From: an uncultured Pelagibacteraceae bacterium
GTDB taxonomy: Bacteria > Pseudomonadota > Alphaproteobacteria > Pelagibacterales > Pelagibacteraceae
Assembly: GCA_902588975.1 (NCBI GenBank)
Contig: CACIRJ010000009.1
Location: 1-44,224 of the forward strand
Direction: 5' to 3'
Length of the DNA: 44,224 bases
Shown: positions 18,728-27,518 of the stretch, piece by piece
Layout: every line of letters begins with the position of its first letter
Numbering within the stretch: position 1 is the first letter of the stretch
Notes under the pieces: generated by a model
What the model saw: only the letters and a program-made list of their open reading frames with translations
Told to the model about the DNA's origin: nothing
The model's database searches: none
Translations under genes and position numbers: made by a program

Positions 18728-20791
18728 ATGTCTGAATTTTTCCTTGAATTATTTAGTGAAGAAATACCTTCCAGATTACAAATCAATGCTAGAAATGAAT
18801 TAACACAAATTTTTAAAAAATTTTTTGACGATAATGAAATTATAGTTAAAGGTAAAATTAATACTTATTCAACTCCAAATAGGCTCATTGTTCATATAAA
18901 TAAGATATCTAAAGATGTAATAAAAAAAGCAGAGGAAATTAGAGGTCCTAATATAAATGCTCCAGAAAAGGCTTTGGAAGGATTTTTAAAATCCAATAAA
19001 ATAAGTAAAGAAAAAGTTTTCAAAAAAAGCACTGAAAAAGGCATATTCTACTTCTACAACAAACCATCGCAAAAGATAAAAACATACGATTTATTAAAAG
19101 AAAGTATTGCAAGTTTACTTTTAAAAATTTCATGGAAAAAATCAATGAAATGGGGCAATCATGATTTATATTGGGGAAGACCGTTAAAATCAATATTAGC
19201 TTTATTTGATAAAAAAATAATTGAATTTAAATTAAACCATTTACATAGTTCAAATAAAACTTTTACAGATAAAGATCTAGAAGATGAAGAAAAAAGTTTT
19301 AATGATTTTAAATCTTATATAAAATTTTTTAAACAAAAAGGAGTAACAATTGATCAAGATAAAAGGAAAGAATTTATAATTAAAGAAATAAACAAGGCAA
19401 CTAATCAAAAAAAAATTCATATAAACGTGAATGAAAAACTTATAGACGAAATAATAAATATTGTTGAAAAACCAAAAATTTTAGTATGTGAGTTTAATAA
19501 GAAATTTTTAGAAATTCCCCAAGAAATACTTATTATTACAATGCAGCATCACCAAAAATATTTTCCTACATTTGATAGCAAAAACAAAATAACAAATAAT
19601 TTTATAGTTGTAGCAGATTGCAAGGACAAAAAGGGATTAGTTAAATTAGGAAATCAAAATGTTGTAGATGCAAGGTTGGCAGATGCAGAATTTTTTTGGA
19701 ATAGAAATAAGTCTCAAAATTTAGTTAAACAGGTGTCTAGATTGAAGCAAATTAATTATTTTAAAGGGTTGGGAAGTTATTTTGATAAAATACAAAGAGT
19801 AAGAAAACTTAGTGGAATAATATCAGATGAACTTTTAATAAGTAAAGAAAAGATAGAAATTGCCTCCTCTATTTGTAAAGTAGATTTGATGTCGGATTTA
19901 GTTGGAGAGTTTCCCGAATTACAAGGCGTGATGGGTGGATATTTCGCAAGAGAGCAAGGTTTTGACGAAGAAATAAGTTTAGCTGTTTCAGAGCATTACT
20001 TACCAAGTGGCATTGATAGTAAAGTTCCAAAAAAACCATACAGCATAGCATTATCATTAAGTGACAAAATAGACTCTTTAGTTGGATTTTTTGGAATTAA
20101 TCTCAAACCAACTAGTTCAAAAGATCCTTATGCCTTAAGAAGAATGGCAATTAGTTTATTAAGGTTAATAATTGAAAATCAAAAAAAAATAAAATTAAGA
20201 GATCTAATAAATTATTCAATAAATTTATACAAAGAACAAAATTACTCTTTTGACTCAAAATTGATAAATGATGAATTGGGAGATTTTATTTTAGATAGAT
20301 TAAAAAATTATTTAAAAGAAAAAAATATTAGGTCGGATATTATTGAATGCTCCACTAATTCTTATGGAATAGATGATTTACTAAAAATTTTTAATAAATC
20401 ATTAAATTTGAATAAAAATATTAAAAAAGATTTCGGTCTTGATGTTATTGCAATTTATAAAAGATCTGCAAATATTTTAAATAGCGAAAGTAAATCAAAA
20501 CTAGAAATTGTAGGTTCTGCCGATCCTGGTCTCTTTAAAAATGATTATGAAAAAAATCTTTATAAAAAAATACATGCTATAAGAAAGTATTTTTCAAGCA
20601 TAGGTAGAGACGAGGATTATGATGAAAGTCTTAAAACACTCTCAAGTGCCAAAATAGAGGTTAATGAGTTTTTTGATAATGTAATAGTTAATGATAAAGA
20701 AGAATTAATTAAAAAAAACAGACTAGAACTTTTAAAAATGTTGTGTAAAAGCTTCGATAATTATTTTAACTTTTCAAAAATAGAAGCATAA
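18728..20791 (+). CDS. glyS: Glycyl-tRNA synthetase, beta subunit
   Basis: Beta subunit of the tetrameric glycyl-tRNA synthetase, needed for tRNA binding. The 687 residues begin with EFFLELFSEEIPSRLQ, the usual N-terminal motif (LLELGTEELP-like). They also contain RGPNINAPEKALEGFL (about 73-88), the HHQKYFP block, an HD-domain-like SDLVGEFPELQGVMGGYFA followed by SEHYLPSG, and a C-terminal DALR-type anticodon-binding domain ending near residue 680. Slightly shorter than many beta subunits but complete. The ppdK ATG begins at the base after its stop. Confidence 0.96.
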   Translation: MSEFFLELFSEEIPSRLQINARNELTQIFKKFFDDNEIIVKGKINTYSTPNRLIVHINKISKDVIKKAEEIRGPNINAPEKALEGFLKSNKISKEKVFKKSTEKGIFYFYNKPSQKIKTYDLLKESIASLLLKISWKKSMKWGNHDLYWGRPLKSILALFDKKIIEFKLNHLHSSNKTFTDKDLEDEEKSFNDFKSYIKFFKQKGVTIDQDKRKEFIIKEINKATNQKKIHINVNEKLIDEIINIVEKPKILVCEFNKKFLEIPQEILIITMQHHQKYFPTFDSKNKITNNFIVVADCKDKKGLVKLGNQNVVDARLADAEFFWNRNKSQNLVKQVSRLKQINYFKGLGSYFDKIQRVRKLSGIISDELLISKEKIEIASSICKVDLMSDLVGEFPELQGVMGGYFAREQGFDEEISLAVSEHYLPSGIDSKVPKKPYSIALSLSDKIDSLVGFFGINLKPTSSKDPYALRRMAISLLRLIIENQKKIKLRDLINYSINLYKEQNYSFDSKLINDELGDFILDRLKNYLKEKNIRSDIIECSTNSYGIDDLLKIFNKSLNLNKNIKKDFGLDVIAIYKRSANILNSESKSKLEIVGSADPGLFKNDYEKNLYKKIHAIRKYFSSIGRDEDYDESLKTLSSAKIEVNEFFDNVIVNDKEELIKKNRLELLKMLCKSFDNYFNFSKIEA

Positions 20792-23461
20792 ATGCCAAAA
20801 TTAGTTTTTAATTTTAAATCTAAAGACACAATAAAATTAAAAAACCCAAAAAATATTTTAGGAGGAAAAGGTGCAAATTTATCAGAAATGGGAAGGATGG
20901 GCTTACCTGTCCCACCTGGATTTACGATTTCTACTGAAGTTTGTGATTTATTTTATAAAAATAAAAAGAAATTAAAGTCTAAAATTATAAATGAAATAAA
21001 TAGAGAGTTAAAAAATATTGAAAAAGATTCTGGTAAAAAATTTGGAGATTTGAAAAATCCTTTGTTGTTATCTGTAAGATCTGGCGCGAGAGTATCCATG
21101 CCAGGAATGATGGATACTATTTTAAATCTTGGACTAAATGACAAAACTGTAATTGCTTTAGCAAATAAAACATCAAATATTAGATTTGCAAAAGATAGTT
21201 ATAGAAGATTTATACAAATGTATGCAAATGTTGTTATGGGTGTTGAAAGTTATAATTTTGAAGAATTAATTGAAAATTACAAACTTACAAAAGGTGTTTT
21301 GCTAGACACTGATTTGGATGAAGATGATTGGGATGGATTGATTAAAGACTTTAAAAATATTGTAAAAGAAAAAACAAAAAAAAATTTTCCTCAAAATATT
21401 AATGAACAATTACTAGGTGCAATTAGTGCAGTCTTTTTGTCATGGGAGAGCAATAGAGCAAAGGTCTATAGAAAATTAAATCATATCCCTTCAGAATGGG
21501 GAACTGCAGTAAATGTTCAGTCTATGGTTTTTGGTAATATGGGTAATGATTGTGCGACAGGTGTTGTATTTACGCGTAATCCATCCAATGGAGTTAATGA
21601 AATCTATGGCGAGTATTTAATAAATGCTCAAGGAGAAGATGTTGTAGCGGGAACAAGGACGCCCCAACATATAACTAAGAAAGCAAGAAAAGATGCAAAA
21701 GAAACACTTCTTTCAATGGAAGAGTCTATGCCTAGAGTTTACAAAAATCTAAAAAATATTCTTATAAAACTGGAGAAACATTATAAAGACATGCAGGATG
21801 TGGAGTTCACAGTCGAAAATAATAAGTTGTGGATGTTGCAAACTAGATCGGGAAAAAGAACTGCAAAATCATCAGTCAAAATTGCTGTCGATATGGAAAG
21901 AGAAAAACTCATCACAAAAAAAGAGGCTGTTCTTAGAGTACAACCAAATTCATTAGATACTTTACTTCATCCAACTTTAGATGAAGCAGCGAATTTAGAA
22001 GTAATAGCCAAAGGCCTTCCAGCTTCGCCTGGAGCAGCTAGTGGAAAAGTAGTATTTACATCTGATGAAGCTGAAAGATTAAATGGAATGATGCAAAATA
22101 CAATCCTAGTAAGAGTAGAAACATCACCTGAAGATATCAATGGAATGCATGCAGCTAAAGGAATTCTTACTGCAAGAGGAGGAATGACCAGCCATGCTGC
22201 AGTAGTTGCAAGAGGAATGGGTAGGCCTTGTGTATCTGGTTCAAGCGAAATAGAAATAGATTACCAAAATAAAATTTTTAAAACAAAAAATAATGAAATT
22301 AAAGAAGGTGATTTAATTACAATTGATGGATCAACTGGTAGAATTATAAAAGGAGAAGTTAAAACAGTTAAACCCGAAATTTCGGGAGATTTTTCTAAAC
22401 TTATGAGTTGGGCTGACAAATTTAGAAAACTAAAAATTAGAACTAACTCTGAAACACCTCTTGATAGTAAAACTGCTAGAGAATTTGGAGCTGAAGGAAT
22501 AGGTCTTTGTAGAACAGAACATATGTTTTTTGATGAAGAGAGAATTTTATCTGTAAGAGAAATGATTTTATCAAAATCAAAAGAAGATAGGGCTAGTGCT
22601 TTAAAGAAATTACTTCCTTTTCAAAAAAAGGATTTTATTGATATCTTTAAAATTATGAATGGTCTACCTGTTACAGTTAGATTATTAGATCCACCACTTC
22701 ATGAATTTTTACCGAAAAATCAAAAAGAAATTAGCGATGTAGCAAATGCTTTAAACATCAAAAGTTCAGAATTAGAGGGTAGAATAACAGAACTTCATGA
22801 ACAAAATCCTATGCTGGGTCATAGAGGTTGTAGATTAGGTATATCTTTCCCAGAGATATATGAGATGCAGTGTACTGCGATTTTTCATGCATTAGTTGAA
22901 TGTAAAAATCTTAAGATAAAATCTATTATTCCGGAGATCATGATACCTTTGGTATCTACTGAAGCAGAAATAAAAATAATGAAAGATTTAGTAATTAGAG
23001 TTGCAAAAAAAGTTGAAAACAAAACCAAAACAAAACTAAATTTTTTAGTGGGGACAATGATTGAGCTACCAAGAGCAGCAATTAAAGCAGATGATATATC
23101 TAGACATGCAGAATTCTTTAGTTTTGGAACAAATGATTTAACACAAACAACTTTTGGAATTAGCAGAGATGATAGTGGCAAGTTTTTAAATGATTATATT
23201 GATAATAAAATTTTCGATATCGACCCATTTGTTTCTATAGATGATGGAGTTGGCGATTTGATAGAAATAGCAGCAAAAAAAGGTAAAAAAATTAACAAAA
23301 AAATTAAACTTGGCATATGTGGTGAACACGGTGGTGATCCTAAAAGTATCGACTTTTGTGCACGTGCTGGTTTAGATTATGTATCTTGTTCACCTTACAG
23401 AGTGCCTGTTGCGAGACTTGCTGCAGCTCAAGCTCAATTAAAAAATAAAATTAAATTCTAG
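20792..23461 (+). CDS. ppdK: Pyruvate, phosphate dikinase
   Basis: Reversible conversion of pyruvate, ATP and phosphate to PEP, AMP and PPi, a gluconeogenic or PPi-dependent glycolytic step. The 889 residues have an N-terminal ATP-grasp domain (GGKGANLSEMGRMGLPVPPG at 25-44), and the phosphohistidine domain GGMTSHAAVVARGMG with catalytic His468. The C-terminal PEP-binding barrel has the GLCRTEHMFF block, MLGHRGCRLG, FSFGTNDLTQ and GICGEHGGDP with Cys843. Equivalent residues in the Clostridium symbiosum enzyme are His455 and Cys831. The length separates it from PEP synthase. It starts at the base after glyS and ends on CTAG, shared with the stop of the convergent nadC. Confidence 0.97.
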   Translation: MPKLVFNFKSKDTIKLKNPKNILGGKGANLSEMGRMGLPVPPGFTISTEVCDLFYKNKKKLKSKIINEINRELKNIEKDSGKKFGDLKNPLLLSVRSGARVSMPGMMDTILNLGLNDKTVIALANKTSNIRFAKDSYRRFIQMYANVVMGVESYNFEELIENYKLTKGVLLDTDLDEDDWDGLIKDFKNIVKEKTKKNFPQNINEQLLGAISAVFLSWESNRAKVYRKLNHIPSEWGTAVNVQSMVFGNMGNDCATGVVFTRNPSNGVNEIYGEYLINAQGEDVVAGTRTPQHITKKARKDAKETLLSMEESMPRVYKNLKNILIKLEKHYKDMQDVEFTVENNKLWMLQTRSGKRTAKSSVKIAVDMEREKLITKKEAVLRVQPNSLDTLLHPTLDEAANLEVIAKGLPASPGAASGKVVFTSDEAERLNGMMQNTILVRVETSPEDINGMHAAKGILTARGGMTSHAAVVARGMGRPCVSGSSEIEIDYQNKIFKTKNNEIKEGDLITIDGSTGRIIKGEVKTVKPEISGDFSKLMSWADKFRKLKIRTNSETPLDSKTAREFGAEGIGLCRTEHMFFDEERILSVREMILSKSKEDRASALKKLLPFQKKDFIDIFKIMNGLPVTVRLLDPPLHEFLPKNQKEISDVANALNIKSSELEGRITELHEQNPMLGHRGCRLGISFPEIYEMQCTAIFHALVECKNLKIKSIIPEIMIPLVSTEAEIKIMKDLVIRVAKKVENKTKTKLNFLVGTMIELPRAAIKADDISRHAEFFSFGTNDLTQTTFGISRDDSGKFLNDYIDNKIFDIDPFVSIDDGVGDLIEIAAKKGKKINKKIKLGICGEHGGDPKSIDFCARAGLDYVSCSPYRVPVARLAAAQAQLKNKIKF

Positions 23462-24294
23462 ATTTCTAATTTTAAGTCTAAAGCATTCATTGAGTGAGTT
23501 AGAGACCCTATTGAAATTCTATCTACTCCAGTAGAGGAAACATTTTTAACATTCTTTAAGTTAATTCCTCCTGATGCCTCAGTTTCATAAAATTTCCTAG
23601 ACATTTTGACTGCTTTTCTTAAATTTTTTGAATTCATATTATCTAATAAAATTCTATCAAATTTCAGACCCAAGATTCTCTTTAACTGAGATAAATTATC
23701 AACCTCTACTGTTATTTTTTTTCCACTCTTATTTTTGATGGCTCTTTTAATTAAATTTTCAAAATTTTTTTCAGAACTTATATGATTATCTTTTATTAAG
23801 TATTCATCACTTAAGTTAAATCTGTGGTTTGTTCCACCACCTAATTTAACAGCATATTTTTGAATTACTCTAAGATTTGGAATCGTTTTTCTTGTACAGC
23901 ATATTTTAGTTTTTTTTCCAACCTTTTTTACAAACATATTTGTTTTCGTTGCTATTCCAGAAATATGAGAAACAAAGTTTAATGCTACTCTCTCGCCAGT
24001 TAAAATATTTTTTAGGTAACCATCAATAGTAGCAACTACATCTCCTTTTTTAATTCGAGATCCATCTTTTTTTTTTTTTTTAAATTTTATTTTTTTATCA
24101 ATTAATTTAAAAGTTTCTTTTGCAAATTCTATACCACCCAAAATACCTTTTTGGTTACTTATCATTTTAACTTTCTTTTTAATATTTTTATTAACTAATT
24201 CTGAGGTAATATCGCCTGATGGATATAAATCCTCATTCAAAGCTAATTTACATGAAGATTTAATAAAATTTTTACTTAATTGAATTTTAGACAC
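23458..24294 (-). CDS. nadC: Nicotinate-nucleotide pyrophosphorylase (quinolinate phosphoribosyltransferase)
   Basis: Converts quinolinate and PRPP to nicotinate mononucleotide, CO2 and PPi in de novo NAD synthesis. The 278 residues contain EDLYPSGDITSELV (21-34), ERVALNFVSHISGIAT, CTRKTIPNLR followed by KLGGGTNHRFNLSDEYLIKDNH, and the C-terminal EASGGINLKNV and ISIGSLTHS. Together these supply the phosphate and quinolinate-binding Arg, Lys and His residues. Five consecutive Lys codons (residues 72-76) are written as an uninterrupted run of 15 A on the coding strand (24067-24081 as T). Slippage there would break the protein. It lies 5 bases downstream of nadA and forms an operon with it. Confidence 0.94.
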   Translation of the reverse strand: MSKIQLSKNFIKSSCKLALNEDLYPSGDITSELVNKNIKKKVKMISNQKGILGGIEFAKETFKLIDKKIKFKKKKKDGSRIKKGDVVATIDGYLKNILTGERVALNFVSHISGIATKTNMFVKKVGKKTKICCTRKTIPNLRVIQKYAVKLGGGTNHRFNLSDEYLIKDNHISSEKNFENLIKRAIKNKSGKKITVEVDNLSQLKRILGLKFDRILLDNMNSKNLRKAVKMSRKFYETEASGGINLKNVKNVSSTGVDRISIGSLTHSMNALDLKLEI

Positions 24295-24299
24295 AGATT

Positions 24300-25289
24300 T
24301 TATCTGCCTATTTCTGCCATTCTCTCTACAGATTTTCTTGCTTTTTGAATTGTCTCATTGTCCATAATTAATTCGTTGGTCTCATTTTCTAAACAATCTA
24401 GTATTTTAGGCAAAGTAATTCTTTTCATATGAGGACAAAGATTACATGGTCTAATGAATTCAACATTTGGATTATCAATTTGGACATTGTCACTCATCGA
24501 GCATTCTGTGACCATCATAACTTTTTCTGGTTGATTATCTCTCACATATTTAATCATTCCACTTGTGGAACCTGCAAAATCAGATGCTTGGATTACATCA
24601 GGAGGACATTCGGGATGTGCTATTATTTTTATGCCTGGATTAGCTTTTCTAATATCATTAATTTCTTGATCATTAAATTGTTCATGCACTTCACAAGTTC
24701 CCTTCCAAGAAATAATTTCTATGTCGGTTTGTGATGCCACATATTTAGCTAAAAAATCATCAGGTAAAAATATTACTTTTTTTACTCCTAATGACTCTAC
24801 AATTTTTACTGCATTTGCAGATGTACAGCAAACGTCAGTTTCGGCTTTAACATCAGCAGATGTATTTACATACGAGACCACTGGAACACCAGGATATTGT
24901 TTTTTCAGATTTCTAACATCATCACCTGTTATAGATGAAGATAATGAGCAGCCTGCTTTCATATCTGGTAGTAAAACTTTTTTTTCAGGACTCATTAGTT
25001 TTGCAGTTTCAGCCATAAAATGAACACCACACATCACAATTATATCTGCTTTTGTTTTTGCAGCCTCTACTGCTAACGCTAAAGAATCTGCAGAAAAATC
25101 TGAAATGCCGTGATAAATTTCTGGTGTTTGATAATTGTGAGCAAGAATTACTGCGTTCTTCTCTTTTTTTAATTTATTAATTTTATAAATATATGGTGCA
25201 TGTGTAGCCCATTCTATCTCAGGAATTTTTTTTGATACTTTGTTATAAATTGAGTTTGTTGCTTTTTTAATTTCACTTGTAAATTCCAT
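24300..25289 (-). CDS. nadA: Quinolinate synthase
   Basis: Condenses iminoaspartate with dihydroxyacetone phosphate to quinolinate, using a [4Fe-4S] cluster. The 329 residues show the three-fold Rossmann-like repeat and the expected cluster cysteines: Cys87 in VMCGVHFMAE, Cys199 in GTCEVHEQF, and Cys285 in CNLCPHMKR. AHNYQ (50-54) and PDMKAGCSLSS (108-118) are also typical. Length is normal for the short NadA form. nadC follows after 5 bases. The iminoaspartate-producing enzyme (NadB or aspartate dehydrogenase) is not encoded here. Its upstream region is shared with the promoter of the divergent tRNA-Leu. Confidence 0.96.
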   Translation of the reverse strand: MEFTSEIKKATNSIYNKVSKKIPEIEWATHAPYIYKINKLKKEKNAVILAHNYQTPEIYHGISDFSADSLALAVEAAKTKADIIVMCGVHFMAETAKLMSPEKKVLLPDMKAGCSLSSSITGDDVRNLKKQYPGVPVVSYVNTSADVKAETDVCCTSANAVKIVESLGVKKVIFLPDDFLAKYVASQTDIEIISWKGTCEVHEQFNDQEINDIRKANPGIKIIAHPECPPDVIQASDFAGSTSGMIKYVRDNQPEKVMMVTECSMSDNVQIDNPNVEFIRPCNLCPHMKRITLPKILDCLENETNELIMDNETIQKARKSVERMAEIGR

Positions 25290-25306
25290 AAAAAAAACTT
25301 ATCAAC

Positions 25307-25335
25307 TTGAAATAGAATTGTCATTCATTTAATCT
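25307..25335 (+). promoter_or_regulatory. Candidate promoter of tRNA-Leu(GAG)
   Basis: TTGAAA (25307-25312), 17 bases, TAATCT (25330-25335), then a GC-rich stretch GCCGC at 25336-25340. The predicted start is near 25342, six bases before the mature tRNA. A GC-rich discriminator after the -10 is typical of stable-RNA promoters under stringent control and stands out in this AT-rich sequence. Confidence 0.45.
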
Positions 25336-25347
25336 GCCGCATAACAT

Positions 25348-25433
25348 GCGGTCATGCTGAAACTGGTAGACAGGCACGGTTGAGGGCCGTGTGGGCCTAG
25401 CCCATGAGAGTTCGAGTCTCTCTGACCGCACCA
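25348..25433 (+). tRNA. tRNA-Leu, anticodon GAG
   Basis: Class II tRNA. The acceptor stem is GCGGTCA/TGACCGC. After a D arm with CTG/CAG, the anticodon stem CACGG/CCGTG encloses the loop TTGAGGG, giving anticodon GAG (reads CUC and CUU). The long variable arm TGGGC-CTA-GCCCA is followed by the T arm GAGAG/CTCTC with loop TTCGAGT. The 3' CCA is encoded. The long arm and the anticodon together identify leucine. The permuted tmRNA gene converges from the opposite strand, ending about 17 bases away. Confidence 0.97.
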
Positions 25434-25450
25434 AAAACAAATATTTATTA

Positions 25451-25708
25451 AGGGGCGTTCTGTTGCCAGGTGCCCCAAACCCCGTAACTTAATTAATAAA
25501 TTAATTAAGCTGCAAGTGCGTAACTTTCGTTAGCATTTATAAATTAGCCCTTCACGGCGGAACAATACCGAACGAAAGAATAACTTTTAGTCATCCGTCG
25601 ATCCTAATTCACCCCCATAAGTTGAAAATGGTGGAGGTGGTGGGTACTGCCCCCACGTCCGTAATGGTTATTACGAAATTCGTTTATCGTCATAGTTGGA
25701 AAACCAAC
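25451..25708 (-). ncRNA. ssrA: tmRNA, circularly permuted two-piece form
   Basis: Rescues stalled ribosomes and tags the nascent chain. Read on the minus strand, the acceptor piece comes first. Its T arm is GTGGG/CCCAC with loop GGCAGTA (not the usual TTCGANT), followed by the acceptor strand CACCTCC, A and an encoded CCA (ends at 25629). A 12-base spacer (25617-25628) separates it from the coding piece, which begins at 25616 with GGGGGTG and continues GGATCGACGG, the canonical tmRNA 5' block. GGGGGTG pairs with CACCTCC over 7 bp with one G-T. The tag frame is at 25505-25534. The coding piece ends with a GGGGC/GCCCC stem (25452-25456 with 25472-25476) enclosing CTG/CAG. This gene order is the alphaproteobacterial permutation. 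The outer ends are approximate: 25708 is a predicted transcript start and 25451 the end of the last helix. Confidence 0.93.
25505..25534 (-). other. tmRNA tag-peptide reading frame
   Basis: On the minus strand GCT AAC GAA AGT TAC GCA CTT GCA GCT TAA encodes ANESYALAA and a stop. With the alanine carried by the tmRNA itself, the appended tag is A-ANESYALAA. It ends in ALAA, the signal read by ClpXP, ClpAP and FtsH in other bacteria, and differs from the E. coli tag AANDENYALAA by being one residue shorter and changed in the middle. The resume codon is GCT at 25532-25534. Confidence 0.9.
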
Positions 25709-25714
25709 ATTAAT

Positions 25715-25742
25715 AATATAAAACCAAATTCAATAGATTCAA
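25715..25742 (-). promoter_or_regulatory. Candidate tmRNA promoter
   Basis: Read on the minus strand: TTGAAT (complement of 25737-25742), 16 bases, TATATT (complement of 25715-25720). Transcription would begin near 25708. That is exactly the first base of a small hairpin GTTGG-AAAA-CCAAC (25695-25708), which could cap the 5' end of the precursor. The region also forms the upstream sequence of the divergent thyX. Confidence 0.45.
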
Positions 25743-25752
25743 TAAATTATTC

Positions 25753-26700
25753 ATGAAGTTAACCGACGAACAAATAAAAGAAATAAAAGACCAGCAATCT
25801 CAGCAAAATTCAACAAAAAGAGTGACAGCCCCAGAACTTGAAAAAATTCTATACGATGCAATTCCAATATTAGACCACGGTTTTATAAGAGTTGTTGACT
25901 ATATGGGTGATGATACCTCCGTAGTTCAATCAGCTCGAGTTTCTTATGGAAAAGGAACAAAAAAAGTTTCAACAGACTCTGGTTTAATAAAATATTTAAT
26001 GAGGCATTGGCATAGTACTCCTTTCGAGATGTGTGAAATAAAATATCATGTAAAGCTACCTATATTTATAGCTAGACAATGGATTAGACATAGAACAGCA
26101 AATGTAAATGAATACTCTGCAAGATACTCAATCTTAGATAAAGAATTTTATCTACCAGAGCCGCAACATCTTGCTGCTCAATCACAGAGTAATAGACAAG
26201 GTAGAGGTGATATTTTAGATGGAGAAAAAGCAAAAAAAGTTTTGAATTTATTAAAAGGAGATGCTGAACAAACTTATAATAATTATGAAACTATGCTTAA
26301 TGAAAGATATGATGGATCAACTATAGATGAAAATGCTGTAGGTTTAGCACGAGAGCTTGCTAGAATGAACTTAACATTAAATACTTATACCCAATGGTAT
26401 TGGAAAACAGATTTGTTAAATCTAATGAATTTTTTGAGGCTCAGAGCAGATCATCATGCTCAGTATGAGATTAGAGCTTATGCAGATGCTATGCTTGATA
26501 CTGTAAAAAAATGGGTACCAATAACTTATGAGGCTTTTATGGATTATAGGGTTGGTGGAACAGAAGTTTCTGCAAAGGGAAAAATTATTATTCAAAAACT
26601 TATAAAAGGTGAAAATGTTTCTATCGATGATACAGGTTTATCGAAAAGAGAATGGAACGAACTTATGGATGCTTTTGATCTTAAAGATAAATTGATTTAA
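25753..26700 (+). CDS. thyX: Flavin-dependent thymidylate synthase
   Basis: Makes dTMP from dUMP using methylene-tetrahydrofolate, FAD and NADPH. The 315 residues carry the ThyX signature RHRX7S at 112-122 (RHR then TANVNEY then Ser122), continuing ARYS. They also contain the N-terminal [10 protein letters not shown], the [10 protein letters not shown] segment, and a C-terminal [12 protein letters not shown]. ThyX regenerates tetrahydrofolate directly, so it avoids the dihydrofolate output of ThyA, a common choice in small genomes. It is somewhat longer than many ThyX proteins (220-300). It is divergent from the tmRNA gene and overlaps the end of mrp by 20 bases on the opposite strand. Confidence 0.96.
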   Translation: MKLTDEQIKEIKDQQSQQNSTKRVTAPELEKILYDAIPILDHGFIRVVDYMGDDTSVVQSARVSYGKGTKKVSTDSGLIKYLMRHWHSTPFEMCEIKYHVKLPIFIARQWIRHRTANVNEYSARYSILDKEFYLPEPQHLAAQSQSNRQGRGDILDGEKAKKVLNLLKGDAEQTYNNYETMLNERYDGSTIDENAVGLARELARMNLTLNTYTQWYWKTDLLNLMNFLRLRADHHAQYEIRAYADAMLDTVKKWVPITYEAFMDYRVGGTEVSAKGKIIIQKLIKGENVSIDDTGLSKREWNELMDAFDLKDKLI

Positions 26701-27505
26701 TTTTTTCAGCAAACTTAAAATATATTTTAGATATCTCATGATCCGGTTTGCTCTCCACTATTGGTGAACCCAAATCTCCCTGCTTTCCAACCTCGGGATC
26801 AATTGGTATTTCTCCCATAAAATCTTTTTTAAATTCTTCTGCAGTCTTTTTTACACCACCTTCACCGAAAATTGCATATTTTTTTCCATCATCTCCAATG
26901 AAATGACTCATATTATCTATAAGTCCTAATATTTTTACTTTAAGTTTATCAAACATTCTAATTCCACGCTTTACGTCCTGTAACGCTATCTCTTGCGGTG
27001 TAGATATAATTATTACCCCATCCATATTTATTTCTTGTGCAAATGTAAGTTGAGTATCCCCAGTACCTGGTGGCATATCAACAATTAAAATATCTAAATT
27101 TTCCCACAAAACTTTTTGCGTAAAAGTTTTTATTGCAGATATAACCATAGGACCCCTCCAAATCATTGGTGTTTGCTCATCTGTTAAAAATCCTATAGAC
27201 ATACATTGAATTCCATACTTCTTAATTGGCTTTAGTTTTTGCCCATCACTTTCAGGCTTTTCATTTATCGAGAATAATTTTGGCAATGATGGTCCATATA
27301 TATCTGCATCAAGCAAACCAATATTTAAGTCCATTTTTTTTAATGCCAAAGCAAGATTCGAGGCAAATGTTGACTTTCCAACTCCTCCTTTTGCACTTGA
27401 GATTGCAATTGTAAACTTTGTTCCAATAATAGGGTTCCTTCTAAAGGTTTTTGGCTCGGTTTTTGCCTTTGTTGTGTCACTTAAACCTACTTTTTTACTA
27501 TCCAT
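26681..27505 (-). CDS. mrp: Mrp/ApbC-family P-loop ATPase (Fe-S carrier type)
   Basis: Members of this family (Mrp, ApbC, NBP35) assist Fe-S cluster delivery. The 274 residues contain the deviant Walker [11 protein letters not shown] (37-46), [13 protein letters not shown] (64-76), the MIWRGPM block, VDMPPGTGD and [14 protein letters not shown], all diagnostic. Two things are unusual compared with the textbook protein. There is no N-terminal DUF59/MIP18-like domain, only about 30 polar residues. The CxxC pair that binds the bridging cluster, normally just after the ENMS-like motif, is absent; the segment reads [19 protein letters not shown]. Only one Cys (in IQCMSIG) exists in the whole protein. 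Divergent from hflK, convergent with thyX. Confidence 0.9.
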   Translation of the reverse strand: MDSKKVGLSDTTKAKTEPKTFRRNPIIGTKFTIAISSAKGGVGKSTFASNLALALKKMDLNIGLLDADIYGPSLPKLFSINEKPESDGQKLKPIKKYGIQCMSIGFLTDEQTPMIWRGPMVISAIKTFTQKVLWENLDILIVDMPPGTGDTQLTFAQEINMDGVIIISTPQEIALQDVKRGIRMFDKLKVKILGLIDNMSHFIGDDGKKYAIFGEGGVKKTAEEFKKDFMGEIPIDPEVGKQGDLGSPIVESKPDHEISKIYFKFAEKIKSIYL

Positions 27506-27518
27506 AATTTACCATTAC

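Noticed and set aside
24429..25023. Plus-strand frames of about 100 codons opposite nadA
   Set aside because: nadA on the minus strand has all three cluster cysteines and normal length; the opposite frames are shadows without recognisable motifs.
25441..25700. Plus-strand structured RNA such as 6S RNA or a riboswitch upstream of thyX
   Set aside because: The plus strand gave no tag frame or recognisable fold. The minus strand matches tmRNA in its 5' block, acceptor pairing, CCA and tag, which explains the region fully.
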